Position numbers and translations under genes: made by a program. From positions 25,950 to 89,949 of the forward strand of contig JBKJTT010000091.1 in assembly GCA_046590205.1 (NCBI GenBank): 64,000 bases of DNA, given 5' to 3'. Source of the DNA: DATDEW01 sp046590205. GTDB taxonomy: Bacteria > Bacteroidota > Ignavibacteria > Palsa-1295. Shown piece by piece: positions 18,526 through 25,013 of the stretch (position 1 is the first letter of the stretch; every line of letters begins with the position of its first letter). The notes beneath the pieces were generated by a model. The model saw only the letters and a list, made by a program, of their open reading frames with translations, did not search any database and was not told where the DNA came from.

Positions 18526-19365
18526 ATGCAATGGTTCGGAAGAAGAGAAAGCTCAAATGTTGATGACCGCAGAGGAATGTCCGGCGGACGTATGGCCGCA
18601 GGCGGCGGCATTGGCGGGATTATCATCGCTATTATTGTCATGCTTATGGGCGGCGACCCCGAGCAGGTCTTGCAGCAGGTCGGTCCGGCACGTCCCGGGG
18701 CAGCGCAAGTACAAACCCAGGCATCGAACGAAGCGGCTGCATTTGTAAAAGTTGTCCTCGCTGATAACGAAAATATATGGCATAAATTATTCAAAGAAGC
18801 CGGCGAGAACTACCGCGAGCCGACGCTCGTGCTCTTCTCGGGTTCGACTGAATCGGCGTGTGGCTTCGCAAGCGCGGCATCGGGTCCGTTCTACTGCCCG
18901 GGCGATGAGAAGGTCTATATTGATCTTACGTTTTATGATGATCTCGCGCGTCGCTTCGGCGCGCCGGGCGACTTTGCGATGGCATACGTCATCGCACATG
19001 AGGTCGGGCATCACATCCAGAAGATACTCGGCGTCACTGATGAAATGGCAAAGATGCGTTCACGGCTTTCAGAGAAAGAGTATAACAAGCTATCGGTAAA
19101 GTTAGAACTGCAAGCGGATTTTTATGCAGGTGTATGGGCGCATCATGCAGGCGCGACAAAAAGCATCCTTGAGCCGGGCGACATCGAAGAAGCGCTGAAC
19201 GCCGCCAATGCCATTGGCGATGACCGCCTCCAGAAACAATCGCAAGGTCACGTAGTCCCCGACGCCTTCACCCACGGCACCTCCGAGCAGCGAATGTACT
19301 GGTTCAAACGCGGCTACGACACCGGCGACATGAAGCAAGGGGATACGTTTGGGGAGAGGATGTAA
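18526..19365 (+). CDS. Neutral zinc metallopeptidase, YpfJ family
   Basis: 279 aa from the ATG at 18526 (MQWFGRRESSNVDDRR is the family N-terminus; upstream in-frame residues overlap the hutU terminator). A Gly-rich stretch and a membrane segment (about 27-42, GGIGGIIIAIIVMLMGG) are followed by an extracytoplasmic catalytic domain. Zinc motif HEVGH with His158, Glu159, His162; ELQADFYAGVWA provides the third zinc ligand; FYCPGDEKVYIDL and GTSEQRMYWFKRGY are further family signatures (PF04228). Probably a membrane-anchored protease; substrates unknown. A degenerate vsr begins 7 bp after its stop. Confidence 0.93.
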   Translation: MQWFGRRESSNVDDRRGMSGGRMAAGGGIGGIIIAIIVMLMGGDPEQVLQQVGPARPGAAQVQTQASNEAAAFVKVVLADNENIWHKLFKEAGENYREPTLVLFSGSTESACGFASAASGPFYCPGDEKVYIDLTFYDDLARRFGAPGDFAMAYVIAHEVGHHIQKILGVTDEMAKMRSRLSEKEYNKLSVKLELQADFYAGVWAHHAGATKSILEPGDIEEALNAANAIGDDRLQKQSQGHVVPDAFTHGTSEQRMYWFKRGYDTGDMKQGDTFGERM

Positions 19366-19371
19366 CGTGTG

Positions 19372-19546
19372 ATGGATAAACACACTAAAGAGCAACGAAG
19401 CAAGAATATGAAAGCCGTTAAAGCAAGCGGCTCTCAAATTGAGAAAATGCTAGGCAGTGCTCTTTGGGCAGAAGGGTTTTAGGTACCGAAAGAATTACGT
19501 AAAAGTAGAGAACGCGGAGTATTTCTTTATGCCTATTGTTGAGTAA
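19372..19546 (+). pseudogene. vsr: Truncated, frameshifted vsr (very short patch repair endonuclease)
   Basis: The ATG at 19372 opens MDKHTKEQRSKNMKAVKASG, the unmistakable Vsr N-terminus (family: MDxxTxEQRSxNMxxIxxxx), continuing through IEKMLGSALWAEGF to a TAG at 19480. One extra T in the run at 19477-19480 breaks the frame: in the shifted frame the protein continues GFRYRKNYVKV, again Vsr-like, before losing similarity at ENAEYFF and stopping at 19546. So there is both a frameshift and loss of the C-terminal two thirds (intact Vsr is about 140-150 aa), including the catalytic region. Vsr nicks T:G mismatches left by cytosine-5 methyltransferases, so this marks a former C5-methylating restriction-modification locus. 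Confidence 0.85.
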
Positions 19547-19571
19547 GAATAAGGTAAAGGCAATAAAAATA

Positions 19572-20345
19572 ATGGCAGTAATTCCAACAGAAAGATGGAC
19601 GAAGGAGCAAACGATTATTGCTTTTAATCTTTATTGTAAGATACCCTTCAATAAAGTGAGCTCTACACACCCTGAAATACAAAGAATTGCAAAGCTCATC
19701 GGTAGAAGCGTAAATTCGGTTAAGATGAAAATTGGCAACTTCGGCAGTTTTGATCCAGAACTCAAAAAGCGAGGTATAGTAGGGTTAGCAAACACAAGCA
19801 AACTTGATGAAGAGGTCTGGAATGAATTCAATAGAGATTGGGAAAAACTTTCATTTGAGAGTGAATCGCTGATTGCAAAATTTGATTATAAAACCATTGA
19901 AGAGACCCTGCCCCACATTGATTTTGATTTCCCTAAGGGCAAAGAACGTGAATCAGTAGTTAAGACAAGAGTGAACCAGCAGTTCTTTCGGAATGTGATA
20001 TTATCATCATACAATAACAGTTGCTGTATCACTGGAATTAATATTCCCTCTTTATTAGTTGCAAGCCATATTAAACCTTGGTCTATTGATACAGATAATA
20101 GACTTAACCCAAGGAATGGACTATGTCTTAATTCTCTGCATGATAAGGCGTACGATAGTGGTTTGATTACTATCACTACAGACTATGAGATCAAGGTGTC
20201 AAAACAAATTGGGAAGTCGATAGAAAACGAAACAACGAAAAACTTCTTTCATGATTTCGACGGAAAAAAAATAATGCTTCCTCAAAGATTTATTCCGGAC
20301 CATTCTTTTTTAGAATTCCACGAAAAAAAAATATTTCAACCCTAA
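19572..20345 (+). CDS. HNH restriction-type endonuclease without partner methyltransferase
   Basis: 257 aa from the ATG at 19572 (MAVIPTERWTKEQ); the frame opens at 19536. The N-terminal domain (about 5-95) has the wording of restriction-associated HNH proteins: IIAFNLYCKIPF, PEIQRIAKLIGRSVNSVKMK, NFGSFDPELKKRGIVGL. The C-terminal HNH_2 domain has CCITGI, then SHIKPW (His166), NPRNGLCLNSLHDKAYDSG. This type commonly sits beside a Dcm-like C5 methyltransferase and Vsr; here vsr is broken and no methyltransferase is present. It could be an orphan type II enzyme, a methylation-dependent nuclease, or an inactive relic, but the frame and HNH residues look intact. Codon use and composition are AT-richer than the flanks, consistent with transfer. 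Confidence 0.88.
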   Translation: MAVIPTERWTKEQTIIAFNLYCKIPFNKVSSTHPEIQRIAKLIGRSVNSVKMKIGNFGSFDPELKKRGIVGLANTSKLDEEVWNEFNRDWEKLSFESESLIAKFDYKTIEETLPHIDFDFPKGKERESVVKTRVNQQFFRNVILSSYNNSCCITGINIPSLLVASHIKPWSIDTDNRLNPRNGLCLNSLHDKAYDSGLITITTDYEIKVSKQIGKSIENETTKNFFHDFDGKKIMLPQRFIPDHSFLEFHEKKIFQP

Positions 20346-20391
20346 AATGTTTGTATATTACTAGTGCAGTTAATAGGCACCTAGTAATATC

Positions 20392-20571
20392 ATGGCATTC
20401 TCTTTTCTTGAAGCATTTGAAATAACTAAGTTTGATGGTAAGCACATTACTACTGTAATGCAGCAAACATCTGATGAATGTAAAGATTTAACCTATTTAG
20501 TAGAGTTTGACGATAACACTCTACAATTCGCTGATCTTAATTCACTACTTCGATTTATAACTGGGGAGTAG
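20392..20571 (+). CDS. Small acidic protein of unknown function (59 aa)
   Basis: Starts MAFSFLEAFEITKFDGKH and ends LRFITGE. About 11 acidic and 4 Lys/Arg residues; no signal or membrane segment. Predicted as helix then two strands (KHITTVMQQ, LTYLVEFDD). It lies 46 bp after the HNH gene and 55 bp before another acidic protein gene on the same strand, filling an otherwise empty gap. No clear Shine-Dalgarno, which is common in this group. No family recognised. Confidence 0.5.
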   Translation: MAFSFLEAFEITKFDGKHITTVMQQTSDECKDLTYLVEFDDNTLQFADLNSLLRFITGE

Positions 20572-20626
20572 ACAGAGCAGTCTAACCTCACTAAGCAACA
20601 GCTAACTTTCTTAAAGGAGAACTTCG

Positions 20627-20992
20627 ATGAAAAATACGACAGCTAATAACTATTCAATCGAGTTAATAGACGATCATTATTGGGGTTTGGGGTGGAAGCA
20701 AGTTCAGACATTCGTAGTAACTCATCCTGAAAAAGAATCTCGTATCATATACTTGTGGATAAAAGACAAATACAATACGGCATTCACAGATATTACTCAC
20801 TTCCTTGATTACATGGGAGTGTATACTCTTGATGAGCATGAAGAGCTGAAGCGATATGACTTTGAAGATTCTTTTGATTACAATGGCCCTCAAGATCCTT
20901 TCTATGACTTCATTGTATCAATTGTTGAGGGGACATATGACATGTGGATTGAAACTGCTTATGAGGGAAGATATATTTTGAGCGAAGATTGA
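20627..20992 (+). CDS. Acidic protein of unknown function (121 aa)
   Basis: A strong Shine-Dalgarno (AAAGGAG at 20613-20619, 7 nt before the ATG) sets the start. The protein is strongly acidic (about 24 Asp/Glu against 9 Lys/Arg) and rich in aromatic residues (Tyr, Trp, Phe), e.g. DHYWGLGWKQVQTF and EDSFDYNGPQDPFYDF. No signal, membrane segment or known motif. It sits downstream of the HNH endonuclease in the AT-rich island. An immunity or DNA-mimic role is conceivable from charge and position but unsupported by homology. Confidence 0.7.
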   Translation: MKNTTANNYSIELIDDHYWGLGWKQVQTFVVTHPEKESRIIYLWIKDKYNTAFTDITHFLDYMGVYTLDEHEELKRYDFEDSFDYNGPQDPFYDFIVSIVEGTYDMWIETAYEGRYILSED

Positions 20993-21040
20993 GTAGAGAG
21001 AGTTGTTCGGCGTCCGTCGATATAATTTAACAATCTCATC

Positions 21041-21075
21041 TTGTCTTCTCCTCCTTGAAAAGGAGGAGAAGACAA
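21041..21075. repeat. Palindromic hairpin repeat, copy 1
   Basis: Perfect 16-bp stem (21041-21056 with 21060-21075), loop GAA, with pyrimidine-rich left arm. No T-tract follows, so not a standard terminator. Confidence 0.7.
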
Positions 21076-21088
21076 AAAAGAAAGACCC

Positions 21089-21113
21089 TCTCCTTCCTTT
21101 TCAAGGAAGGAGA
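21089..21113. repeat. Palindromic hairpin repeat, copy 2
   Basis: Perfect 11-bp stem (21089-21099 with 21103-21113), loop TTC, preceded by GACCC. Same pyrimidine/purine arm composition as copy 1, 13 bp away. Confidence 0.65.
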
Positions 21114-21200
21114 TACAGAGGAAGGTTATTCAATTAAATGATACGATATTTCTTTGGTGGGAGTTATTCCAATCTGTATGGCTGTCGCCAATAATTAATA

Positions 21201-21235
21201 ACCTCACCCCAACCCTCTCCTTGAAAAGGAGAGGG
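21201..21235. repeat. CTCACCCC/CCCTCTCC palindromic repeat
   Basis: CCTCACCCCAA leads into a perfect 10-bp stem CCCTCTCCTT/AAGGAGAGGG (21213-21222 with 21226-21235), loop GAA. Elements worded like this occur dispersed in many bacterial genomes as REP-like intergenic hairpins. Confidence 0.65.
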
Positions 21236-21282
21236 AGCAAGAGCGGGAGCAATTTTCGATGAATAGACATAAACTATAAAAA

Positions 21283-21315
21283 TGTTGATAATTTGTTGAT
21301 AATTTGTTGATAAAA
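21283..21315 (+). repeat. Three 11-bp direct repeats upstream of a promoter
   Basis: TGTTGATAATT at 21283-21293 and 21294-21304, then TGTTGATAAAA at 21305-21315. The period is about one helical turn, and the last copy ends two bases before the -33 TTTG. Arrangement suggests binding sites for a regulator. Confidence 0.6.
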
Positions 21316-21317
21316 TA

Positions 21318-21349
21318 TTTGGATTTCGGCATTTTATTTCGTATATTTG
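21318..21349 (+). promoter_or_regulatory. Strong Bacteroidota-type promoter
   Basis: TTTG (21318-21321), 20-nt spacer, TATATTTG (21342-21349), an exact TAnnTTTG match. Transcription should start near 21355, about 360 bp before the next gene, so it makes either a long 5' leader or a small RNA. Confidence 0.65.
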
Positions 21350-21715
21350 CAGAGCAAGCTTGAAGTCCGAAGCTGAAAGCGTAAACAAAGAAGTCCTTTT
21401 TCTGCCTCCCTATAACATTATGCCCATTTCCGCACTACCGACCAATCCCCGATCCTTCACTTTGGCTGCGCCTTCGTTGCCAGATAGCACGTCCGTTAAC
21501 TCCTTATTGGTGGAGAGCGGTGGGTGTGAGAGTGCACACTTAGTATGTTGATTAATAAGGCACTTACAAGGCAAAATTGCACAAATCATGGTATGTATTC
21601 TATACCCTGTATCTGCATCCCGAACGCCTGCAGGTAATAATCTGTTTATCTCGCTTCCGTAATTTTGACTATTATTTACTCAGGTACGCATCACTCATAA
21701 CACATTACAATTATT

Positions 21716-22660
21716 ATGGCTACAGTAGGATTATTATTCGGTATGGAGGAGACATTCCCGCCGGCACTTCTTGAACGCATTAATCAGCTCGGCGAAAAAG
21801 AAGGCGTTACCGCAGAGTTTTGCTCGATCGATCTCTGGCGCTCCGATGAGCCGAAGCATTATGACGTCGTTCTCGACCGCATCTCGCAGGATGTGCCGTT
21901 CTACCGCGCAATTCTCAAGAACATGATGCTCGCCGGTACGAAGGTCGTGAATAATCCGCTCTGGATGAATGCCGATGAGAAGTTTTTCTCGTATTCAATC
22001 TGCGCGAAGGCAGGAGTTCATGTCCCGAAGACGATGCTTGTTCCGTCGAAGAACATGCCGCCTGATACGTCGGATAAATCTTTCCGCAATTTGAAATTCC
22101 CGCTTTCGTGGGAGGCAATGTTCGAGTTTATTGGCTTTCCTGCATATTTCAAACCTCATGCAGGCGGCGGCTGGAAAAGTGTTTACAAGGTCAATAACAT
22201 TGACGAATTCTTCCGCGCCTACGATGAGACCGACGAGCTCGTGATGACACTTCAGGAGAACGTTGATTTCACCGAGTACTACCGTTGCTATTGCATCGGT
22301 AAGCAGTACGTCCATATTATGCCGTACGAACCGCGCAACCCGCACCACGAGCGTTACAATGCCGGCTTCGCTCCGACCGAGAAGCTTCGCAAGGAGATGG
22401 AGAAGACTTGTCTCTTGATATGCGAAACACTTGGTTATGATTTCAATACGGTAGAGTTTGCAGTCAAGGATGGTATTCCGTATGCAATCGACTTTACAAA
22501 CCCTGCACCAGATGCGGAGAAGTCATCGGTCGGTGAAGAGAATTTTGAGTGGATACTTGACACTGCTGCAAAGTACCTGATTGATGAAGCAGTAGAATCA
22601 GCCAAGAAGAAGAAAGCCACCAAGAAAAAGCAAAACTGGCGCGAAATGATACTTGCGTAA
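21716..22660 (+). CDS. ATP-grasp domain protein of unknown specificity
   Basis: 314 aa, cytoplasmic. The N-terminal ~95 residues are a preATP-grasp-like fold (MATVGLLFGMEETFP; KVVNNPLWMNADEKFF, where the last segment matches the 'N.P.....DK' block before ATP-grasp). The central and C-terminal parts carry ATP-grasp features: FPAYFKPHAGGGWKSVYKV (nucleotide loop with Lys), EYYRCYCIGKQY, and YAIDFTNPAPD near 265 (metal-binding Asp/Asn). It ends in a Lys-rich tail (AKKKKATKKKQNW). RimK/carboxylate-amine ligase-like; the substrate cannot be inferred, and no partner ligase or peptide gene is adjacent. It has a long leader from a strong promoter. Confidence 0.8.
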   Translation: MATVGLLFGMEETFPPALLERINQLGEKEGVTAEFCSIDLWRSDEPKHYDVVLDRISQDVPFYRAILKNMMLAGTKVVNNPLWMNADEKFFSYSICAKAGVHVPKTMLVPSKNMPPDTSDKSFRNLKFPLSWEAMFEFIGFPAYFKPHAGGGWKSVYKVNNIDEFFRAYDETDELVMTLQENVDFTEYYRCYCIGKQYVHIMPYEPRNPHHERYNAGFAPTEKLRKEMEKTCLLICETLGYDFNTVEFAVKDGIPYAIDFTNPAPDAEKSSVGEENFEWILDTAAKYLIDEAVESAKKKKATKKKQNWREMILA

Positions 22661-22679
22661 TTTTTTATCCTCATCCCTT

Positions 22680-22706
22680 CCCCTTCTCCCTCAAATGGAG
22701 AAGGGG
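22680..22706. repeat. Palindromic hairpin repeat, copy 4
   Basis: Perfect 10-bp stem CCCCTTCTCC/GGAGAAGGGG (22680-22689 with 22697-22706), preceded by CCTCATCCCTT. Same family wording as the element at 21201; no T-tract follows. Confidence 0.6.
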
Positions 22707-22784
22707 ATAAGATGTACCCTTTTGCCTCCCACTTCTCTCCCATGTCTTATTTTTGAAGTCAGGACTTTGTCTTGCCTATGATAG

Positions 22785-24434
22785 ATGTTTGAAGATTCGA
22801 AGGGTCGCGGCGAACGCCAAGCCCGTGCTATAGTGCTGGTTGTGTTGGTCATCGAGGCGGTTTGGGTATTTTTACACAGATACCTGCCCGGCGATGCTGC
22901 GCTATGGTCGTTACAATCGGATCTGATCCACTTGCATCTCACAAGTGCTACGAATGATGGCTTCTCTCTCATTCCATTCCCCGGGGCGAATGTCCTTGCA
23001 CCATACATCTCATGGCTTTTTAGTTTGGTCTTTGGCAGCGAAGTGGCAATACGCTTGTTGATGGCTTTTGGCGCAATCCTTCTTCGCGGTGGGGCAATGT
23101 TATCGTTGTTATCAGTGCTTCGCGTTAGGGATGCTTCGGTCTATTATCTGATACCTGTTTTCACCTGGAGCGGGATTTTCTTTAGCGGAGCTTACCCCTA
23201 TCTTTTCGCCGAGACGCTCGGATTGTTTTTGATAGTTTACTTTTTGGGGCAAAGTTCGCCGCGAAGGATTCAATACATTATTCTTTCTGTCGGCTTTGCC
23301 GTCGTTGCACTTTTGCACGGCTTAGCATTTCTCTTTTGCGGAGTCCTTGTCTTGGCAATTGCAAACGAGCAGCGCCGAAGCATTCATCTAAGCCAGGGGT
23401 GGCTTTCGAACATGGGCTCTGTTGTGAGAATCGTCTTACCCGGACTCGTCATCCTTTTACTTCGGTTTTTTTCTCCGGCTCCGATATTTTCAGTTTCAAC
23501 AAGCGGACTTATTCCGACAAGTGGTGATGGAATGCTGCTATTTATGACAACGGTCTCACCGTTCGTCCTCGAAGCTGCCTATCCGACCGGGAATATACTA
23601 TGTCTTGCGATCACAGCATTTGTCATCGTGCTTGTACTTGGCTCATTGCTTCGTGCATTCCTCTTGCCGATGGAAGAAGTCTCCTGGCAATCACGTTCGT
23701 CAAAGACAGCAGGGACGATACTCCTTATTGTTTCGATAGGCGGATTGTTGCTTGGCGGTATAGGATTTCAATCACAAGCATTCCTATGGTCGTCAGCATT
23801 TTTAATACTTTCGGGATCATATTCACGCGGCCCAGCTGTGCGACGCGGTTCGATAGACAAACTACTGAATGCACTTGGCTTCATTGCTATGATTGCCGCC
23901 GGCGGCATGAATGCACTCGGTACAAACCGCGGAGCTGAAGCAGCGTATGATACAAAGACAGATGCGCTTCGGCTAATCGCGCAAGAAGTCCAAACATCAC
24001 GCCAAGAACGCGGCATTGCAAAACTTGATGTTCATTACATCATTGATTCTTCGCTCTATGCTTCGACGCAAGAATCCTACATTGGCACAGTTTCATATTC
24101 ACTAAGTGTCCCGATCTATCTTTATGCAGAAGGAAATGTTTTAGCTGATCCTTCTCGCTTCCAGCCGATGAGTGGTGCAGTTAGCGGTGAAGACAATATA
24201 TTCGTTTCCCCCCTACATACAGTTCATTTTGCTAAACCGGAAAGTACTTTTGCTCCGGCAGTTCGTTTTCTTGCGGCACTACCGAATGGTTCTTCGCGAA
24301 GTGCACAGTTTGGTGAGTTTGTGAAGTCGCTGAAAGATATGAATTCTATTCCAATCAGACATGGTGATGCCGAGTATATATTATCACTCGGGACACCGAA
24401 CGAGTTGGGGATACCAGGTCTTGCTCTAAAGTAA
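22785..24434 (+). CDS. Polytopic membrane protein, unknown function
   Basis: 549 aa. A short basic N-terminus (FEDSKGRGERQAR) is followed by around ten hydrophobic segments up to about residue 385 (e.g. AIVLVVLVIEAVWVFL, LIPFPGANVLAPYISWLF, FSLIV/LFLIVYFLG, AVVALLHGLAFLF, IVLPGLVILLLRFF, TILLIVSIGGLLLGGIGF). The last ~165 residues are a soluble, probably extracytoplasmic domain with no known motif. The layout of an acidic first loop (LPGDAALWSLQSD) plus many helices resembles GT-C type glycosyltransferases, but the diagnostic Asp pair is not clear. It is followed 7 bp later by the HIT gene. Not recognised as a named family. Confidence 0.75.
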   Translation: MFEDSKGRGERQARAIVLVVLVIEAVWVFLHRYLPGDAALWSLQSDLIHLHLTSATNDGFSLIPFPGANVLAPYISWLFSLVFGSEVAIRLLMAFGAILLRGGAMLSLLSVLRVRDASVYYLIPVFTWSGIFFSGAYPYLFAETLGLFLIVYFLGQSSPRRIQYIILSVGFAVVALLHGLAFLFCGVLVLAIANEQRRSIHLSQGWLSNMGSVVRIVLPGLVILLLRFFSPAPIFSVSTSGLIPTSGDGMLLFMTTVSPFVLEAAYPTGNILCLAITAFVIVLVLGSLLRAFLLPMEEVSWQSRSSKTAGTILLIVSIGGLLLGGIGFQSQAFLWSSAFLILSGSYSRGPAVRRGSIDKLLNALGFIAMIAAGGMNALGTNRGAEAAYDTKTDALRLIAQEVQTSRQERGIAKLDVHYIIDSSLYASTQESYIGTVSYSLSVPIYLYAEGNVLADPSRFQPMSGAVSGEDNIFVSPLHTVHFAKPESTFAPAVRFLAALPNGSSRSAQFGEFVKSLKDMNSIPIRHGDAEYILSLGTPNELGIPGLALK

Positions 24435-24441
24435 CCACACT

Positions 24442-24780
24442 ATGACACTTTTTGAAAAGATCATCGCCCGCGAAATACCGGCGGATATCGTCTATGAGAC
24501 TGACGAGATTATCGCTTTCCGCGATATTGATCCCAAAGCTCCGACCCATATACTTATCGTACCGAAAAAAGCAATAGCAACGATAAATGACCTTTCAGAA
24601 GATGACGCGCATCTTATTGGAAAGATTACACTTGCAGCGAAAGAAATAGCAAAGCAAGAAAAAATAGAACAAAATGGGTATCGGCTCGTATTAAATTGTA
24701 ATAAAGACGGTGGTCAAAGTGTCTTTCATATACACTGCCATCTTTTGGGCGGCAGGCAGATGGAGTGGCCTCCGGGTTAA
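24442..24780 (+). CDS. HIT (histidine triad) family protein, HINT-like
   Basis: 112 aa, a complete HINT-type protein. Start MTLFEKIIAREIPADIVYE is characteristic, followed by DIDPKAPTHILIVPKK. The histidine triad HIHCHLLGGR (His96, His98, His100) lies near the C-terminus. Members hydrolyse nucleoside phosphoramidates or acyl-nucleotides; the cellular role is poorly defined. It lies 7 bp after the membrane-protein gene, so likely co-transcribed. Confidence 0.95.
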   Translation: MTLFEKIIAREIPADIVYETDEIIAFRDIDPKAPTHILIVPKKAIATINDLSEDDAHLIGKITLAAKEIAKQEKIEQNGYRLVLNCNKDGGQSVFHIHCHLLGGRQMEWPPG

Positions 24781-25013
24781 ACCGAACTACTTCTTATGCG
24801 TCAGATGTTATAAATTGGCAACGAAAACAACTTTTTTTACACATTTCCAAAGGGAATTCGCCTATCGGTTCATTTCTACAGTATATAAACGTCGGGTAAG
24901 GGTACCTATAATAGGGGCAAAATCCGTCTCCGGTGTTACAATATCAATAGTAAAGCGTTTATAGATTATCGGCTCATGTAATCCGGAGCCGTCACTAACG
25001 CGTATTACATAGA
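24781..25013. other. Leader region of the porU operon
   Basis: 233 bp without a gene. A short hairpin CGGCTC/GAGCCG (24970-24975 with 24986-24991) lies 22 bp before the porU start. I see no clear TTTG/TAnnTTTG promoter and no terminator for the HIT gene. Confidence 0.4.

Larger units (their letters stand above)
20993..21715. other. Gene-poor interval with hairpin repeats, promoter and long leader
   Basis: 723 bp without a convincing gene. From left to right: two palindromic hairpins (21041-21113), a third with CCTCACCCCAACCCTCTCC-type sequence (21201-21235), three 11-bp direct repeats (21283-21315), a promoter (21318-21349), and about 360 bp of untranslated sequence up to the ATP-grasp gene. 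A 63-codon frame at 21360-21551 has no coding character. Confidence 0.6.

Noticed and set aside
21283..21315. Three short direct repeats as a CRISPR or replication iteron array
   Set aside because: Units are 11 bp with no spacers, no cas genes nearby, and no DnaA boxes or replication gene; position next to a promoter fits regulator sites better.
21360..21551. 63-codon frame in the leader downstream of the repeat-controlled promoter
   Set aside because: Begins about 5 nt after the expected transcript start, lacks a ribosome-binding site, and composition (Pro/Ser/Leu mix) is not convincing; treated as untranslated leader or RNA.
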